From: Haloechinothrix_A salitolerans
GTDB lineage: Bacteria; Actinomycetota; Actinomycetes; Mycobacteriales; Pseudonocardiaceae
Strand: one strand, 5' to 3'
NCBI RefSeq assembly: GCF_039544105.1
Contig: NZ_BAABLA010000114.1
DNA length: 64,000 bases
The notes under the pieces were generated by a model. It did not search any database. It had not been told where the DNA came from and was given only the letters and a program-made list of their open reading frames with translations. Below are positions 54,963 through 63,899 of this stretch, piece after piece (within the stretch, counting starts at the first letter, position 1; every line of letters starts with the position of its first letter). The position numbers were made by a program, and so were the translations under genes.

Positions 54963-55268
54963 TTAGAGTCGAACCCGCTTATGTGGACTCCGCATCACCA
55001 CGCCCGCCTCCAGCAGCCGTGCCCGCACCGTCATGTCGCTGGTATGGAACTTCGTAGCGATCCGGGCCAGTGACCACCCAGCCTGATACAGCTCGACGGT
55101 CGTCGGTACATCATCCGGATGCAATCCTGGTGGCTGAGTGTCGATGTCCCGAGCGGCTAGGTGCTGACCAACGGTTGCTCGGTGGATGCCATAACGTTCG
55201 GCCAGGACATACACTGTCGCCCCCGCCAGGTACTCTGCCACTAGCTTGTCGATCTCGTCTGGTCGCAA
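54963..55268 (-). CDS. Tandem helix-turn-helix protein 1
   Basis: 101 residues with two resolvase-type HTH units: VAEYLAGATVYVLAERYGIH then RATVGQHLAARDI, and VELYQAGWSLARIATKFHTS then DMTVRARLLEAGV. No catalytic domain. It is paralogous to the protein at 55379-55780, about 110 bp upstream on the same strand. Such HTH pairs occur as C-terminal parts of serine recombinases, so it may be a detached DNA-binding remnant or a true regulator. Confidence 0.75.
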   Translation of the reverse strand: MRPDEIDKLVAEYLAGATVYVLAERYGIHRATVGQHLAARDIDTQPPGLHPDDVPTTVELYQAGWSLARIATKFHTSDMTVRARLLEAGVVMRSPHKRVRL

Positions 55269-55376
55269 CTGACGCGCATCGAAGAGTTGACGTCGAGAAC
55301 ACGGTGATCAAGCTTGGCGGCGAGCGACGTTTACCGACCGCATATGCGACGGCGAATGGCACAGGCGGTGCCGCTA

Positions 55377-55401
55377 TGTCACACCCGTGACACGTTGTCA
55401 C
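55377..55401. repeat. Alternating TGTCAC/GTGACA repeat
   Basis: TGTCAC-ACCC-GTGACA-CGT-TGTCAC: three 6-bp half-sites in alternating orientation within 25 bp. It overlaps the end of the second HTH gene and sits upstream of the first, a natural operator or recombination-site arrangement. Confidence 0.8.
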
Positions 55402-55780
55402 AGATTGTAGTGCCTGGCGCTCGCATAGTCGCACCTTGCTGTCGCAGGAGCCGGCGTATTGTCTCGTCGTCGGCGTCGTACTTGGCAGCAAGCTGTCGGA
55501 GTGACCAGCCTTGTTTGTAAAGTAGAGCTGCTGTCTGCAACTTGGCAGCTGTCATGGCAGCCGGGTTGGTGTCGATGCCACGGGACCGGAGGTGTCGGCT
55601 GACGGTCTGGGTGTGGAGGCCGAATTGTTTCGCTAATTTACGGATGGATGCACCGGACTGGTAGATCGCTACGAGCTGGTCAACGTCAGTAGTTCGGAGC
55701 TGGCGGGCGAGTTTGCAGGGCGTTGCGCGACCTCCCGATTGCGCCTGGTCCGGCAAGCTGTCTGGCCAGGAGCTGGCCAT
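55379..55780 (-). CDS. Tandem helix-turn-helix protein 2
   Basis: 133 residues from ATG 55780 (MASSWPDSLPDQ); the frame is open to 55855. Two HTH units: LVAIYQSGASIRKLAKQFGL then HTQTVSRHLRSRGI, and ALLYKQGWSLRQLAAKYDAD then DETIRRLLRQQGA. Similar in layout and sequence to the protein at 54963-55268, so they arose by duplication. It probably binds DNA; the nearby TGTCAC repeat is a candidate site. Confidence 0.75.
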   Translation of the reverse strand: MASSWPDSLPDQAQSGGRATPCKLARQLRTTDVDQLVAIYQSGASIRKLAKQFGLHTQTVSRHLRSRGIDTNPAAMTAAKLQTAALLYKQGWSLRQLAAKYDADDETIRRLLRQQGATMRAPGTTICDNVSRV

Positions 55781-55897
55781 GTCGAGCAACCGTCTAGTGG
55801 GGCGTGCCGGGTGTGCAAGGGCCTCAGTGCCTCCCACCATGCCTCGCCCATTCAAACCCGCGCTATCTAGTTCTCACTGTCGGGCACCGAGGTCGCT

Positions 55898-55925
55898 CCG
55901 CCACTCTTCCGCCACTCTTCCGCCA
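55898..55925 (+). repeat. 11-bp direct repeat (2.5 copies)
   Basis: CCGCCACTCTT occurs twice in tandem, followed by CCGCCA. It lies in the gene-free stretch 55781-56114 at the right end of the island, where I see no supported gene. It could be a binding iteron or simple slippage product. Confidence 0.8.
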
Positions 55926-56114
55926 TCGCTAGCAAGCGCCGCGTCTCCGGCGACGGCCTCGAAAGCGCCCCCACGAGGTGCACCAACCTGGCTTCTCAAA
56001 CCGTGGGCTTCGCCGAGCCTGGAAAGCTGTCTCGGCGCGCGTTGCCTCCCACTAGCCTATTGCGGGCTTGGCGGGAGTCGCCGCGGTGTGCGTGCACAGG
56101 TATGGTCGCGAGCT

Positions 56115-56900
56115 ATGCGTTCGGTCGGTTCGTCGCCTCTGCCGGGTTCACCCGCGTCCGAGAAGGTAGTGCGGGAGGGCACACAGGTCCCGCATGACCG
56201 GGACATCGGGTCGTTGCGGTCACCGCTCGGCAAGTCCGCGACCACGATGCTGCTCGTGCTCGTCGTGCTGTGGGCGGTGGACGTGGCCAACGCGCTGGGG
56301 GACCGGCGGTGGAACTTCGAGTTCGGCATCGTTGGCCGCGACCCCGAGCATCTTCTCGGCATCGTCACCGCTCCGCTCTTGCACGCCAATGCCGAGCATC
56401 TCGTAGCCAACGGTAGTGCGCTGTTCACCCTCGGCCTGATCGCCGGGTTGTACGGCATCTGGCGTTTTCTCGGGGTGGTGCTCGTCGTCGTCCTGCTCGG
56501 CGGATTCGTGGCCTGGGTCTTCGCGCCGCAGGGCACTGTCTCGGTCGGTGCCAGCGGAATTGTCTTCGGCTTGCTGGGTTATCTCGTCGCGCGGGGGCTC
56601 GTTGAACGGCGGCCTGTCGATATCGTCATCTCACTCGGCGTCGGCGTCGCGTTTGGCTACCACATCTTTTCTGGTGTGGTGCCCACTGAAGCGCGTGTCG
56701 CCTGGTGGGCCCACTTGACGGGTTTCCTCGCGGGCATCGTCGCGGCTTGGATCTTCCGCAGGCGTCGCAAAACAGCCGCTGCCGACGCCGCGGCGTCACC
56801 TGACGCCGAGTCACCCGCTGCTAGCTCAGCTCTGCCCGTGCGTCCCGAGACCGACACGGGCTCGGCTGAAGAGTCGCCACCAGGAGCTGACACTCGGTAG
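56115..56900 (+). CDS. Rhomboid family intramembrane serine protease
   Basis: 261 residues, about six transmembrane helices. The catalytic dyad is visible: Ser in VSVGASGIVFGLLGY and His in WWAHLTGFLAGIVAAW. The first luminal helix pattern (LLHANAEHLVANGSALFTLG) matches the rhomboid H-x2-x-HL-x2-N motif. A Ser/Ala/Glu-rich tail of 50 residues follows. It cleaves membrane-spanning proteins within the bilayer; the substrate is unknown. Start ATG 56115. Confidence 0.92.
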   Translation: MRSVGSSPLPGSPASEKVVREGTQVPHDRDIGSLRSPLGKSATTMLLVLVVLWAVDVANALGDRRWNFEFGIVGRDPEHLLGIVTAPLLHANAEHLVANGSALFTLGLIAGLYGIWRFLGVVLVVVLLGGFVAWVFAPQGTVSVGASGIVFGLLGYLVARGLVERRPVDIVISLGVGVAFGYHIFSGVVPTEARVAWWAHLTGFLAGIVAAWIFRRRRKTAAADAAASPDAESPAASSALPVRPETDTGSAEESPPGADTR

Positions 56901-56990
56901 TCCCCGCACTGCATGTCAGCTGCTGTTTCGCCCGTCGTCAGCGAATCATCAGCGCCGCCTGGCAGCGTTGTTGGTGAGGAGGCGAGAGCG

Positions 56991-57230
56991 GTGGACGTGA
57001 TGACGACGTGGTTGATGTTCGTGCTGGTGATCGGTGGTATGGCTGTGGCTCTCGGTCGGGCGATGTGGCCCCGGCGGTCCCGGCCATTCGCTGACCGGAC
57101 GCTGCGCGGAGATCTGGTGACTGGGCTGGCGGCCGCGCGCGGGATGGGTGTGAACTACCAGCGCACTCTGGACCGTTACCTGCGCGAACTGCACGGCGAG
57201 CGTGGCTCGGACCGAAAAACAAGGTGCTAA
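56991..57230 (+). CDS. Small membrane protein
   Basis: 79 residues from GTG 56991 behind GAGGAGG (56975-56981). One transmembrane helix (TTWLMFVLVIGGMAVALGRA) and a basic cytoplasmic tail with GLAAARGMGVNYQRTLDRYL. Function unknown. Its stop precedes the SARP-type regulator by 30 bp. Confidence 0.65.
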   Translation: MDVMTTWLMFVLVIGGMAVALGRAMWPRRSRPFADRTLRGDLVTGLAAARGMGVNYQRTLDRYLRELHGERGSDRKTRC

Positions 57231-57260
57231 GCGTCGGTGGTCAGTCGTAATGTGACCGGT

Positions 57261-60200
57261 ATGCGGTTCCAGATCCTCGGTCAGCTCGCGGTCTGGGACG
57301 GCGATGTCCGGATTTCGATTCCAGGAGCCAAGCAACGCGCATTACTCGGCTATCTGCTGGTTCACCACGGGTACCCGGTGCCCGCTGACCGGATCATCGA
57401 CGCGCTGTGGGGTGAGGACGCGCCGAGCAAGGCGCGCAACGCGCTGCAGGCCAAGGTGTCGAGCTTGCGGAGCGCGCTCGCTCCCGGCGATCCGGAACGC
57501 GGCCGTGCGCTGCTGCGCGCCGATGAGGGTGGTTACCGGCTTGCCGTGCCCGATGATGCGGTCGATGCGGTTCGGTTCGAGAACCTGATTGCCGAGGCGC
57601 GCCGTGACATCGATGGCGACCGGCTCGCCCGCGCGTACGGACTGCTCGACGAGGCGCTGGCGCTGTGGCGGGGCGAGCCACTGCCGGAGCTGCGGGACTA
57701 CCCGTACGCCGCGGTGGCAGCCGAGCATCTCACCGCCCGTTATCTCACCGCTGTCGAGTTCCACGCCACCACCTGGCTGTCGGTGGGCGGCAGCCGCGAC
57801 ATGCCGGACAGACTGCTACGCATCCTCGCCGAACATCCACTTCGGGAGTCGTTGCGTGCCCTGGCGATGCGGGCATTGGCCAGGCAGGGCAGACAAGCCG
57901 AGGCTCTGACGGTGTACACCGAGGGTCGCGAGCTGCTAGCGGGCGAACTTGGCGTCGATCCAGGTGCTGAGTTGCGCACCGCGCACGCGGACGTGCTCAC
58001 GCAGCGCCCGATGGCCGCCGGCTCCACAGGGGGCGCTCCGGTCCGGCTTCCCGCGGAATCGACCAGCTTCATCGGCAGACACCGGGACCGGGAGCGACTG
58101 TGCGAGCTGATCGAGCGGGAGCGGCTGATCACGGTGACCGGTCCCGGCGGGATCGGGAAGACCCGTCTCGTCGTGAACACGCTCAGTTCGATGATGCCGC
58201 CCGCGGACGGCGTGTGGTTCGCGGATTTGCGCGGCGTCGCCGAACACGACTGTGCGACCGATCGTCTAACCGAGGTTGCCGACACGGTGTTGCGGACGGT
58301 CCGGGACCGCGATGGCGCCAGCCTCGGTGCCGACGAGCGAGTTGTCTCGGACCGCCACCGGGATCCGCTTGATCGGATGTGTGCCGGCATCGGAGACAGG
58401 GACGCGGTGCTCGTGCTCGACAACTGCGAACACATCACCGCCGACGTCGCCACGCTGGCACGTAAGCTACTCGTGCGGTGCCCCGGTTTGCGGCTGGTGA
58501 CTACGACGCGGGTGCTGCTCGGCTTGCCGGAAGAGGTCGTGCTGCGTCTTGACCCGCTGCCGGTGCCACCCGAGGGCGCTGGGCGGGATGCCTGCCTCGC
58601 GTCGGAAGCGGTCGCGTTGTTCTGCGCGCGGGCGCGGTTGAGCGCCGAGTCACTCTCCGATTCCGACCTGGACCGGGTCACCGCGATCGTGCGCCGCACC
58701 GAAGGCATTCCACTCGCGATGGAGGTCGCCGCGGGTCTGCTGCGCGGCATGACCCTCAACGACGTGGCCGACCACCTCCGCGACGATCGGCATCTGCTGC
58801 AAAACGGCAACGACTGCACGCTCAACGACACCATCGACCGCAGCTGGGGGCTGCTCGATCCCGCCGAGACCGACCTGCTGACCAGGGTCTCGACCATCGA
58901 GGGCAGGTGGGGGCTTGACGCGGCGTACGCGCTGGCCGACGCGTCGGTGCCGCATGAGGAAGTGGCCACCACGATGGCACGGCTGGTGGAGCGCTCGCTG
59001 GTCAACTACGACCCCGCGAGCCCGCTGGCGCCGTACCGGCTGCTGGAAGCCATTCGTGACTACGCGGCACGCACGCTCGCGAGCCATCCGGACCGCGATG
59101 CCATCGTGCTCGCGCACGCGGAGTATTTCCTGCGGTTGGCGGAACGCACCGACCCGCTGCTCCGCGGGCCTAACCAGCCGGAGGCTTTCGCGCTGCTCGG
59201 CGCGAACCACCCCGATGTGCTGACGGCGATCCGCACCTTCCTGTCGGCGGGGCGGGTTGAGAGCGCGTTGCGCGCGGCGACCGCGATGGGCTGGTACTGG
59301 TGGCTCAGTGGCAGGCGCAACGAGGGCCGCGCTGTCCTGTCCGATTTGCTGAGCCGAATCACGGCGAGTGACGACATGCCGCGGATCTGGACGGCGCGGG
59401 CATGGGCGGGAGCGCTCGGCTTCACCGGTGGCGATGCGGAGGAGGCCATAGAGGAGTGCATCCTGGCGCTCGACAAGATCCCATCGCGACAGTGGGACAC
59501 CGGCTTGCTGCTTGTCGCCATCCTTGTCGCCGACCGGCTGTACCAGCGCGGCGACCCGAACCGTGCCAGGCGGTTCCGGGAACGGATCGAGGACGTCGCC
59601 GAACGTGAAGACGATCAGTGGTACACGGCGGCGGCCCGGTTCACCGCGGGTGTTGAGGCCACGCTGCACGGCCGCGTACCTGAGGCGCGTCACTACGCGG
59701 AGGCGTCCCACGCTGGCTTCGTCGACTCCGCGGACCTGTGGGGGCAGGCGCAGTCGTTGGATCTGCTCGCCGGATTGGATGAGATGGCGGGCGACTACTC
59801 GTCGTCGCGGCGTGCTCGGGAACGGGTGATCGAGCTGGCCGAGCGGCTGGGGTTGCGTGATGTGCATGCGTACCAGCTCGTCCGTATCGGCAACCTGTGC
59901 GCGTTGACCGCTGACCTCGACGCGGCGGAGCGCCTGCTGCTGCATGCCCGCGATCTCGCCAGGCAGCTGGGTATCGCCAGCACCGTCGCCTACGCCGACA
60001 ACGGGCTCGGTCTGGTGCTGCGACGGGCGGGTAAGCCACACCAGGCGCGGATTCGACACGAGGCCGCCCTGCGGCATTACCGCCAGATCGGCTCGGTCTC
60101 CGGTATCGCGTTCACCAGCGCGATGATCGGGCTGACCGCCAGCGTCGCGGGGAATGTTCAGGATGCGGCGCGCCGGCAGCGGACGGCATTGGACGCCGCG

Positions 60201-60491
60201 ATCGCCAGCGGCGACCGTAGGGCGGTGGCCCTCGCGCTGGAGGGGCTGGCCGTCGCCCTCGCCCCGTCGGAACGAGCCGCGGTGCTGCTCGGCACCGCTC
60301 GAGCGTTGCGTGCCGAGTCGGGCACACCACGACCGCGAGGCGAGATCCCCGAGATCGACAAGGCTGAGGTCGTCGTGCGGGATCGGCTCACCCCCGAGGT
60401 GGTCGAGCGGGCGGAACTGAGGGGTAAGTCGCTGGCCGGCGAGCTGGGTGATGTGGCGGGCGCGGTCGATCGAATACTGGACCGCTCCTAG
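57261..60491 (+). CDS. SARP-type regulator (winged helix, BTAD, NB-ARC ATPase, TPR)
   Basis: 1076 residues. OmpR-type winged helix (MRFQILGQLAVWDGDVRISI; about 1-90), bacterial transcriptional activation domain (about 95-245, ending LGVDPGAELRTAHADVL), an AAA/NB-ARC ATPase with Walker A GPGGIGKT (about 293) and VLVLDNCEHI (Walker B), then TPR-rich helices to the end. This is the AfsR plan: a large signal-transducing activator of secondary metabolism or morphology. TAATGT (57248-57253) ends 7 bp before ATG 57261, so transcription may be leaderless. No biosynthetic cluster is visible in the window. Confidence 0.9.
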   Translation: MRFQILGQLAVWDGDVRISIPGAKQRALLGYLLVHHGYPVPADRIIDALWGEDAPSKARNALQAKVSSLRSALAPGDPERGRALLRADEGGYRLAVPDDAVDAVRFENLIAEARRDIDGDRLARAYGLLDEALALWRGEPLPELRDYPYAAVAAEHLTARYLTAVEFHATTWLSVGGSRDMPDRLLRILAEHPLRESLRALAMRALARQGRQAEALTVYTEGRELLAGELGVDPGAELRTAHADVLTQRPMAAGSTGGAPVRLPAESTSFIGRHRDRERLCELIERERLITVTGPGGIGKTRLVVNTLSSMMPPADGVWFADLRGVAEHDCATDRLTEVADTVLRTVRDRDGASLGADERVVSDRHRDPLDRMCAGIGDRDAVLVLDNCEHITADVATLARKLLVRCPGLRLVTTTRVLLGLPEEVVLRLDPLPVPPEGAGRDACLASEAVALFCARARLSAESLSDSDLDRVTAIVRRTEGIPLAMEVAAGLLRGMTLNDVADHLRDDRHLLQNGNDCTLNDTIDRSWGLLDPAETDLLTRVSTIEGRWGLDAAYALADASVPHEEVATTMARLVERSLVNYDPASPLAPYRLLEAIRDYAARTLASHPDRDAIVLAHAEYFLRLAERTDPLLRGPNQPEAFALLGANHPDVLTAIRTFLSAGRVESALRAATAMGWYWWLSGRRNEGRAVLSDLLSRITASDDMPRIWTARAWAGALGFTGGDAEEAIEECILALDKIPSRQWDTGLLLVAILVADRLYQRGDPNRARRFRERIEDVAEREDDQWYTAAARFTAGVEATLHGRVPEARHYAEASHAGFVDSADLWGQAQSLDLLAGLDEMAGDYSSSRRARERVIELAERLGLRDVHAYQLVRIGNLCALTADLDAAERLLLHARDLARQLGIASTVAYADNGLGLVLRRAGKPHQARIRHEAALRHYRQIGSVSGIAFTSAMIGLTASVAGNVQDAARRQRTALDAAIASGDRRAVALALEGLAVALAPSERAAVLLGTARALRAESGTPRPRGEIPEIDKAEVVVRDRLTPEVVERAELRGKSLAGELGDVAGAVDRILDRS

Positions 60492-60538
60492 CTTCGCACC
60501 GTCAGGGAATCGTCAGCACTACCGGCGACAGTGGTGTC

Positions 60539-60799
60539 ATGTTTCCCGTCTACTGTCCCCAGCACGACTCGACGGTGCTGCTCGGGCTGAGCAGGATGCG
60601 ACGGATGGTCAACCTCGAGCCAGGCGTGATCCTGCTCGAGTTCACCTGTTACGACGGTGAGGTCGTCGGCCTGCTCACTGGTTCCCGTGTGCCAGGAGAG
60701 GTTTCGGTGACGCCACCGTCGCTAGATGATCAGGTTGCGTGTGATGCCGCGCGCGGTGACGTCGCGGTCCCGGAGCGGGAAGCGTCGTACTCGGAGTAG
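60539..60799 (+). CDS. Small hypothetical protein
   Basis: 86 residues. CPQHDSTVLLGLSRMRRMVN and LEFTCYDGEVVGLLTGSRVP suggest a small beta-rich domain with a Cys-x2-His and a single Cys further on. Downstream of the SARP regulator by 48 bp. No family recognised; it resembles small proteins often seen next to actinomycete regulators. Confidence 0.6.
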   Translation: MFPVYCPQHDSTVLLGLSRMRRMVNLEPGVILLEFTCYDGEVVGLLTGSRVPGEVSVTPPSLDDQVACDAARGDVAVPEREASYSE

Positions 60800-60815
60800 C
60801 GGCGTCCCGGTAGGA

Positions 60816-61382
60816 CTACACCCGCTGCGGGAGGCGCATTCCGTTCCTCGCATGCTGCACTGCTTCGTCGAGCAGGCATGTCAGACGCACCGGCCGTTGG
60901 ACGAACCCAGCGGTCTCGGCTTCCGCCGCCGTGAAAGCCAGCGCGCCGGACGGCATCGGTACACCGCACCGTGCGAACGCCGTGCGCACCAGTTCCCGCC
61001 CTACCGCCGACAGCGGAGCATCGCCTCGTGGCGAGGCGACGGTGCCGATCAGCCCGCGTTCCATCAGTCGGACATCGGCCGCCGCGGCGAGGGCGAAACC
61101 GGTGTCGAGCGCGTCGCCGTTGAGCGCGGTCACGACTGGCGCCTGATGCTCGGCGACCGCGCGCAACGCATCGTCCTGGGCAGCCAGTAGCTCGGGTGTG
61201 CCCGCCACTTCCGCACCGATCGCGAACGTCCGCCGATGCCCGGTCAGCACCACCGGACGTGTCGGACCGACGAACCCCATCGCCGCCGCCAACCGCCGCA
61301 GCAATGCGGTGTCGAGCCGGTTGTGGTCAGCGCCGTGCAGATGAATAACGGCGACGCCGTCGCGTTCCTCCAGGTCGAGCAT
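60816..61382 (-). CDS. Enoyl-CoA hydratase/isomerase-like protein
   Basis: 188 residues of the crotonase fold, shorter than the usual 250-260. VVLTGHRRTFAIGAEV is the first oxyanion-hole motif, VVTALNGDALDTGFALAAAA the second. The C-terminal trimerisation helices are partly present. The usual catalytic Glu pair is not obvious, so the activity may be altered. Follows the 116-residue gene at 61386-61736 with a 3-bp gap. Confidence 0.82.
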   Translation of the reverse strand: MLDLEERDGVAVIHLHGADHNRLDTALLRRLAAAMGFVGPTRPVVLTGHRRTFAIGAEVAGTPELLAAQDDALRAVAEHQAPVVTALNGDALDTGFALAAAADVRLMERGLIGTVASPRGDAPLSAVGRELVRTAFARCGVPMPSGALAFTAAEAETAGFVQRPVRLTCLLDEAVQHARNGMRLPQRV

Positions 61383-61385
61383 CCC

Positions 61386-61736
61386 TTAGCTCGCCTCCTG
61401 TCGCGGACGCACCGTGTCACGGGAGCGTGCGAACCCGGGAGAAGAATCCGCCGTGCTCGCGGAACGCGTCGCGTCGCCGAACGACCACGCCAGCGATTCG
61501 ACACCACGCGCGGTGAGCGCGACGACGTGGCGCCCGGACGGCATCGCTGGCCCAATGGGTCGTATCAGGCCCGCGTGCGCGAGGGCATGCGCGAGTGTTT
61601 GATCACAGCAGGCGAGCCCATCGATGAACATGTCGGGTTCGCAACTGTCCGACACTTCCGCGCGGCCATCGGCCACCGCGGCCAGTATCGCGCGTGCTCT
61701 TGGTGACGTCACGACGATGCTTTTTCGTTGTGGCAT
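61386..61736 (-). CDS. Hypothetical protein (possible winged helix)
   Basis: 116 residues from ATG 61736 (MPQRKSIVVTSPRARAILAA). EPDMFIDGLACCDQTLAHAL and AGLIRPIGPAMPSGRHVVAL then TARGVESLAW resemble a winged-helix segment. It is directly followed by the crotonase gene (3-bp gap), so they are an operon. The region 61737-61884 before the AcoR-like gene has no gene. Confidence 0.65.
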   Translation of the reverse strand: MPQRKSIVVTSPRARAILAAVADGRAEVSDSCEPDMFIDGLACCDQTLAHALAHAGLIRPIGPAMPSGRHVVALTARGVESLAWSFGDATRSASTADSSPGFARSRDTVRPRQEAS

Positions 61737-61884
61737 GCTCACCACCTCCTGTGGCGCCGGATCGTTTTGGCTGCCTGCGTACAGGAAACCGCGCGATCCG
61801 CCGTGCGGAGGTCTCAGTGTGAGACGCGGGCTCCGGCGAGCGACGCGGACCATCGAACGCGCCGTGCCGGTATGAGACGTGGCT

Positions 61885-63660
61885 TCATGCCGGTACGTCG
61901 ATGCCGTACTCCCGAATCTTTCGGTAGATGGTCGCGCGTGAGACCCCCAGGGCGCGCGCGGCCGTCGTCTTGTTCCCTTCGGCATCGAGCAGCGCCTGCA
62001 CGATCGCGTCTCGCTCCATCGACTCCAGCGGTGTCAGCACGCGCCTGGCCACCGAGCGGCATTCCGGCGGGAGGTCGTCCGGCTGCACCGTGCCCGATCG
62101 GCGGTGCAGCATGACCTTGCGCAGCACCTTCCGCAGCTGTGCGACATTGCCGGGCCAGCTCGAGCGCATGAGCAACTGGACGGTGCTACGCGCGCACATC
62201 AGCCAGGTGTCCTTGCTCAGCTGCAGCAGCAGGAACGGCACCAGCTCGTTGAGGTCGTCGATGTGGTGGCGTAGCGGTGGCACCGTCACCGAGGTGGGGA
62301 AGTGCCGGAGCAGGTCCTGCCCGATGTGTTCGCGCGACGAGCTCGAGGTCGCGACCACCCAGGGTGTCGCTCCCGCGCTCGCCGCGGACAGCTCTCTGGC
62401 GAGCACCGGCCGGTACTCGGTTGGCAGCGCGTCGATGTGGCGCAGTACGAGGGTGCCGTCGCCGTCCATCAAGCTTTGGCGGAGCCGCCGCGACCACTCG
62501 CCGTCGTTGTTGTTCTGCGCGGCGAAATCGATCATGATGTAGGGCTCGGTCGGGCACGACCGCGCGTGCACGCCCTTGATTACCGTGTGCTTGCCGACGC
62601 CAGGCTCTCCTTCGACCAGCAACCATTCGCGCACCGAGTGATGGTTGTCGATCTCCTGGCAGGCGTGCACCCACAACGCCCCCGACCCAACGACGCCGGG
62701 CAGCATGGGGCCATGATCGATGTTGACGTTGGGTAACTCGGCCCTGCGCGTCAGTTTGGCGCGCACCACACCGCCCGCGGGGCCAACCGGGCTCGTGACC
62801 GGGGTGAACGACATCCGTGCCCGCCCACCGCTCGGCAGGTCGACGTCGATGGTGACGTGTTCGCGGCGGCACAAGGCTTCCGCGGCCTTGGCGAGCAGCG
62901 CGTCCTGGTCTTGGGGTGAGAGCACCTCGCGGGCGTGCTCGTTGGTGACGACGAGGTCGTTGTCGAGGGCGAACACCAAGCCGTGCCCCCGCTTGCACGC
63001 ACGCAGGTACTCGGTGAACAGGCTCAGCTCCCGTTGGCCGACCTGACTGGTCAGTTCCTGTTCGATGTCCTTGGCGGTGGCCTTGGCCAGCGTCATCAGC
63101 AGCGGGCCAGCCTCCTTGCGCCAGCAGGTGAGGTCGAGCAGGCCGAGTACCTGTCCTGATGTCGGATGCCGGATCGGTACGCCCGCGCAGCCCAGCGTGT
63201 CCAGGCTTTCCGCGTAGTGCTCATGCCCGAATACCGCCGCCGGTTGCAGACCCTCCAGCGCGGTACCGATGCCGTTGGTGCCGACGTACTCCTCCGCGTA
63301 GCTGAACCCTGGTGCGAGCTGGACGCGGTCGAGATACCGCTCCAGGTTGGTGTCATCGGTCCTGCGGTCGAGCACGACGCCGTTGGGGTCGGTGAGGATC
63401 ACGCTGACCGGTAGGTCGTTGAGTTGGTCCTGGAGCCGCCGCAGGATCGGCGCCGCGCTGCGGGTCAGCGGGGTGTCCCGCTCGGGATCCTTGATGAAGG
63501 GGAGCTGGATGCGATCCGCGGCGACACGCAGGCTCTTCGACCTGCGCCACGACTTCAGGATGGTGTCGCGCACCTCCCCGGAGTGAACGTTCTCGGCACT
63601 GAGGAACCGCTCTCGCGCCGTAGCGACTTGTGTAGCGTCACGACCCTCCAGCTGGGTCAC
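61885..63660 (-). CDS. AcoR-like transcriptional regulator (GAF, degenerate AAA, Fis HTH)
   Basis: 591 residues. A GAF sensor domain (about 70-195: PVSVILTDPNGVVLDRRTDD, YVGTNGIGTALEG), an AAA region with Walker A LVEGEPGVGKHT, and a Fis-type helix-turn-helix at the C-terminus (GNKTTAARALGVSRATIYRK). The sigma-54-contact GAFTGA motif is absent, and Walker B reads GTLVLRHIDALP (Asp and Glu replaced). Such regulators in actinobacteria work without sigma-54. The start is GTG 63660, with GAGGAGGTG six bases upstream. It would regulate the neighbouring aldehyde dehydrogenase. Confidence 0.9.
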   Translation of the reverse strand: MTQLEGRDATQVATARERFLSAENVHSGEVRDTILKSWRRSKSLRVAADRIQLPFIKDPERDTPLTRSAAPILRRLQDQLNDLPVSVILTDPNGVVLDRRTDDTNLERYLDRVQLAPGFSYAEEYVGTNGIGTALEGLQPAAVFGHEHYAESLDTLGCAGVPIRHPTSGQVLGLLDLTCWRKEAGPLLMTLAKATAKDIEQELTSQVGQRELSLFTEYLRACKRGHGLVFALDNDLVVTNEHAREVLSPQDQDALLAKAAEALCRREHVTIDVDLPSGGRARMSFTPVTSPVGPAGGVVRAKLTRRAELPNVNIDHGPMLPGVVGSGALWVHACQEIDNHHSVREWLLVEGEPGVGKHTVIKGVHARSCPTEPYIMIDFAAQNNNDGEWSRRLRQSLMDGDGTLVLRHIDALPTEYRPVLARELSAASAGATPWVVATSSSSREHIGQDLLRHFPTSVTVPPLRHHIDDLNELVPFLLLQLSKDTWLMCARSTVQLLMRSSWPGNVAQLRKVLRKVMLHRRSGTVQPDDLPPECRSVARRVLTPLESMERDAIVQALLDAEGNKTTAARALGVSRATIYRKIREYGIDVPA

Positions 63661-63749
63661 GGTCTCACCTCCTCGGCGTGTCGCGACGCCGAAGGTCGCA
63701 GTTATGTGCATCACATGGAGTGCCGTTCCTTAGGGTACGGCCCAGGTGT

Positions 63750-63773
63750 AGACAGGTCTGTCTCATCTTGAGA
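63750..63773. promoter_or_regulatory. Two overlapping palindromes upstream of the AcoR-like gene
   Basis: AGACAG-GT-CTGTCT (63750-63763) and TCTCA-TCT-TGAGA (63761-63773) overlap between the dehydrogenase stop and the regulator start. They are candidate operators of the AcoR-like protein. Confidence 0.45.
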
Positions 63774-63796
63774 TTTCTGGTTGGCAAACGGGTGAT

Positions 63797-63899
63797 TCAC
63801 CCGAGCGTGAACGGGTCGCGGGTGCGGCCGCTCAGCTCGACCCAGACGGCTTTGTTCTCGATGTAATGCTCAATCGCCTCCCATCCGTTTTCTCTGCCT
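63797..63899 (-). pseudogene. C-terminal stub of an aldehyde dehydrogenase, cut by an IS
   Basis: In one frame the sequence reads LGRENGWEAIEHYIENKAVW then VELSGRTRDPFTLG and a stop. GRENG and the KAVWVEL tail are the usual C-terminus of NAD-dependent aldehyde dehydrogenases. Reading upstream, homology ends at about 63899, exactly where the IS end begins, so the gene is split by insertion. The catalytic part may lie beyond the window. Confidence 0.85.

Noticed and set aside
55875..55890. TGTCGGGCACC as an att copy of the tRNA 3' end
   Set aside because: It lacks two of the five Gs of the tRNA end and the T-arm sequence; similarity is at chance level for GC-rich DNA.
41047..57251. An 11-bp match (TCAGTCGTAAT) just after the tRNA and again at 57241-57251, as a possible attL/attR pair
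   Set aside because: It does not include tRNA sequence, as expected for an att core, and an 11-bp match is too short. The right copy lies inside the chromosomal-type region past the rhomboid gene.
57261..60491. Pathway-specific regulator of a biosynthetic cluster
   Set aside because: No biosynthetic genes are present on either side within the window, so only the regulator type can be stated.
61885..63660. Sigma-54-dependent activator
   Set aside because: The AAA domain lacks GAFTGA and has a degraded Walker B; sigma-54 is generally absent in actinobacteria.
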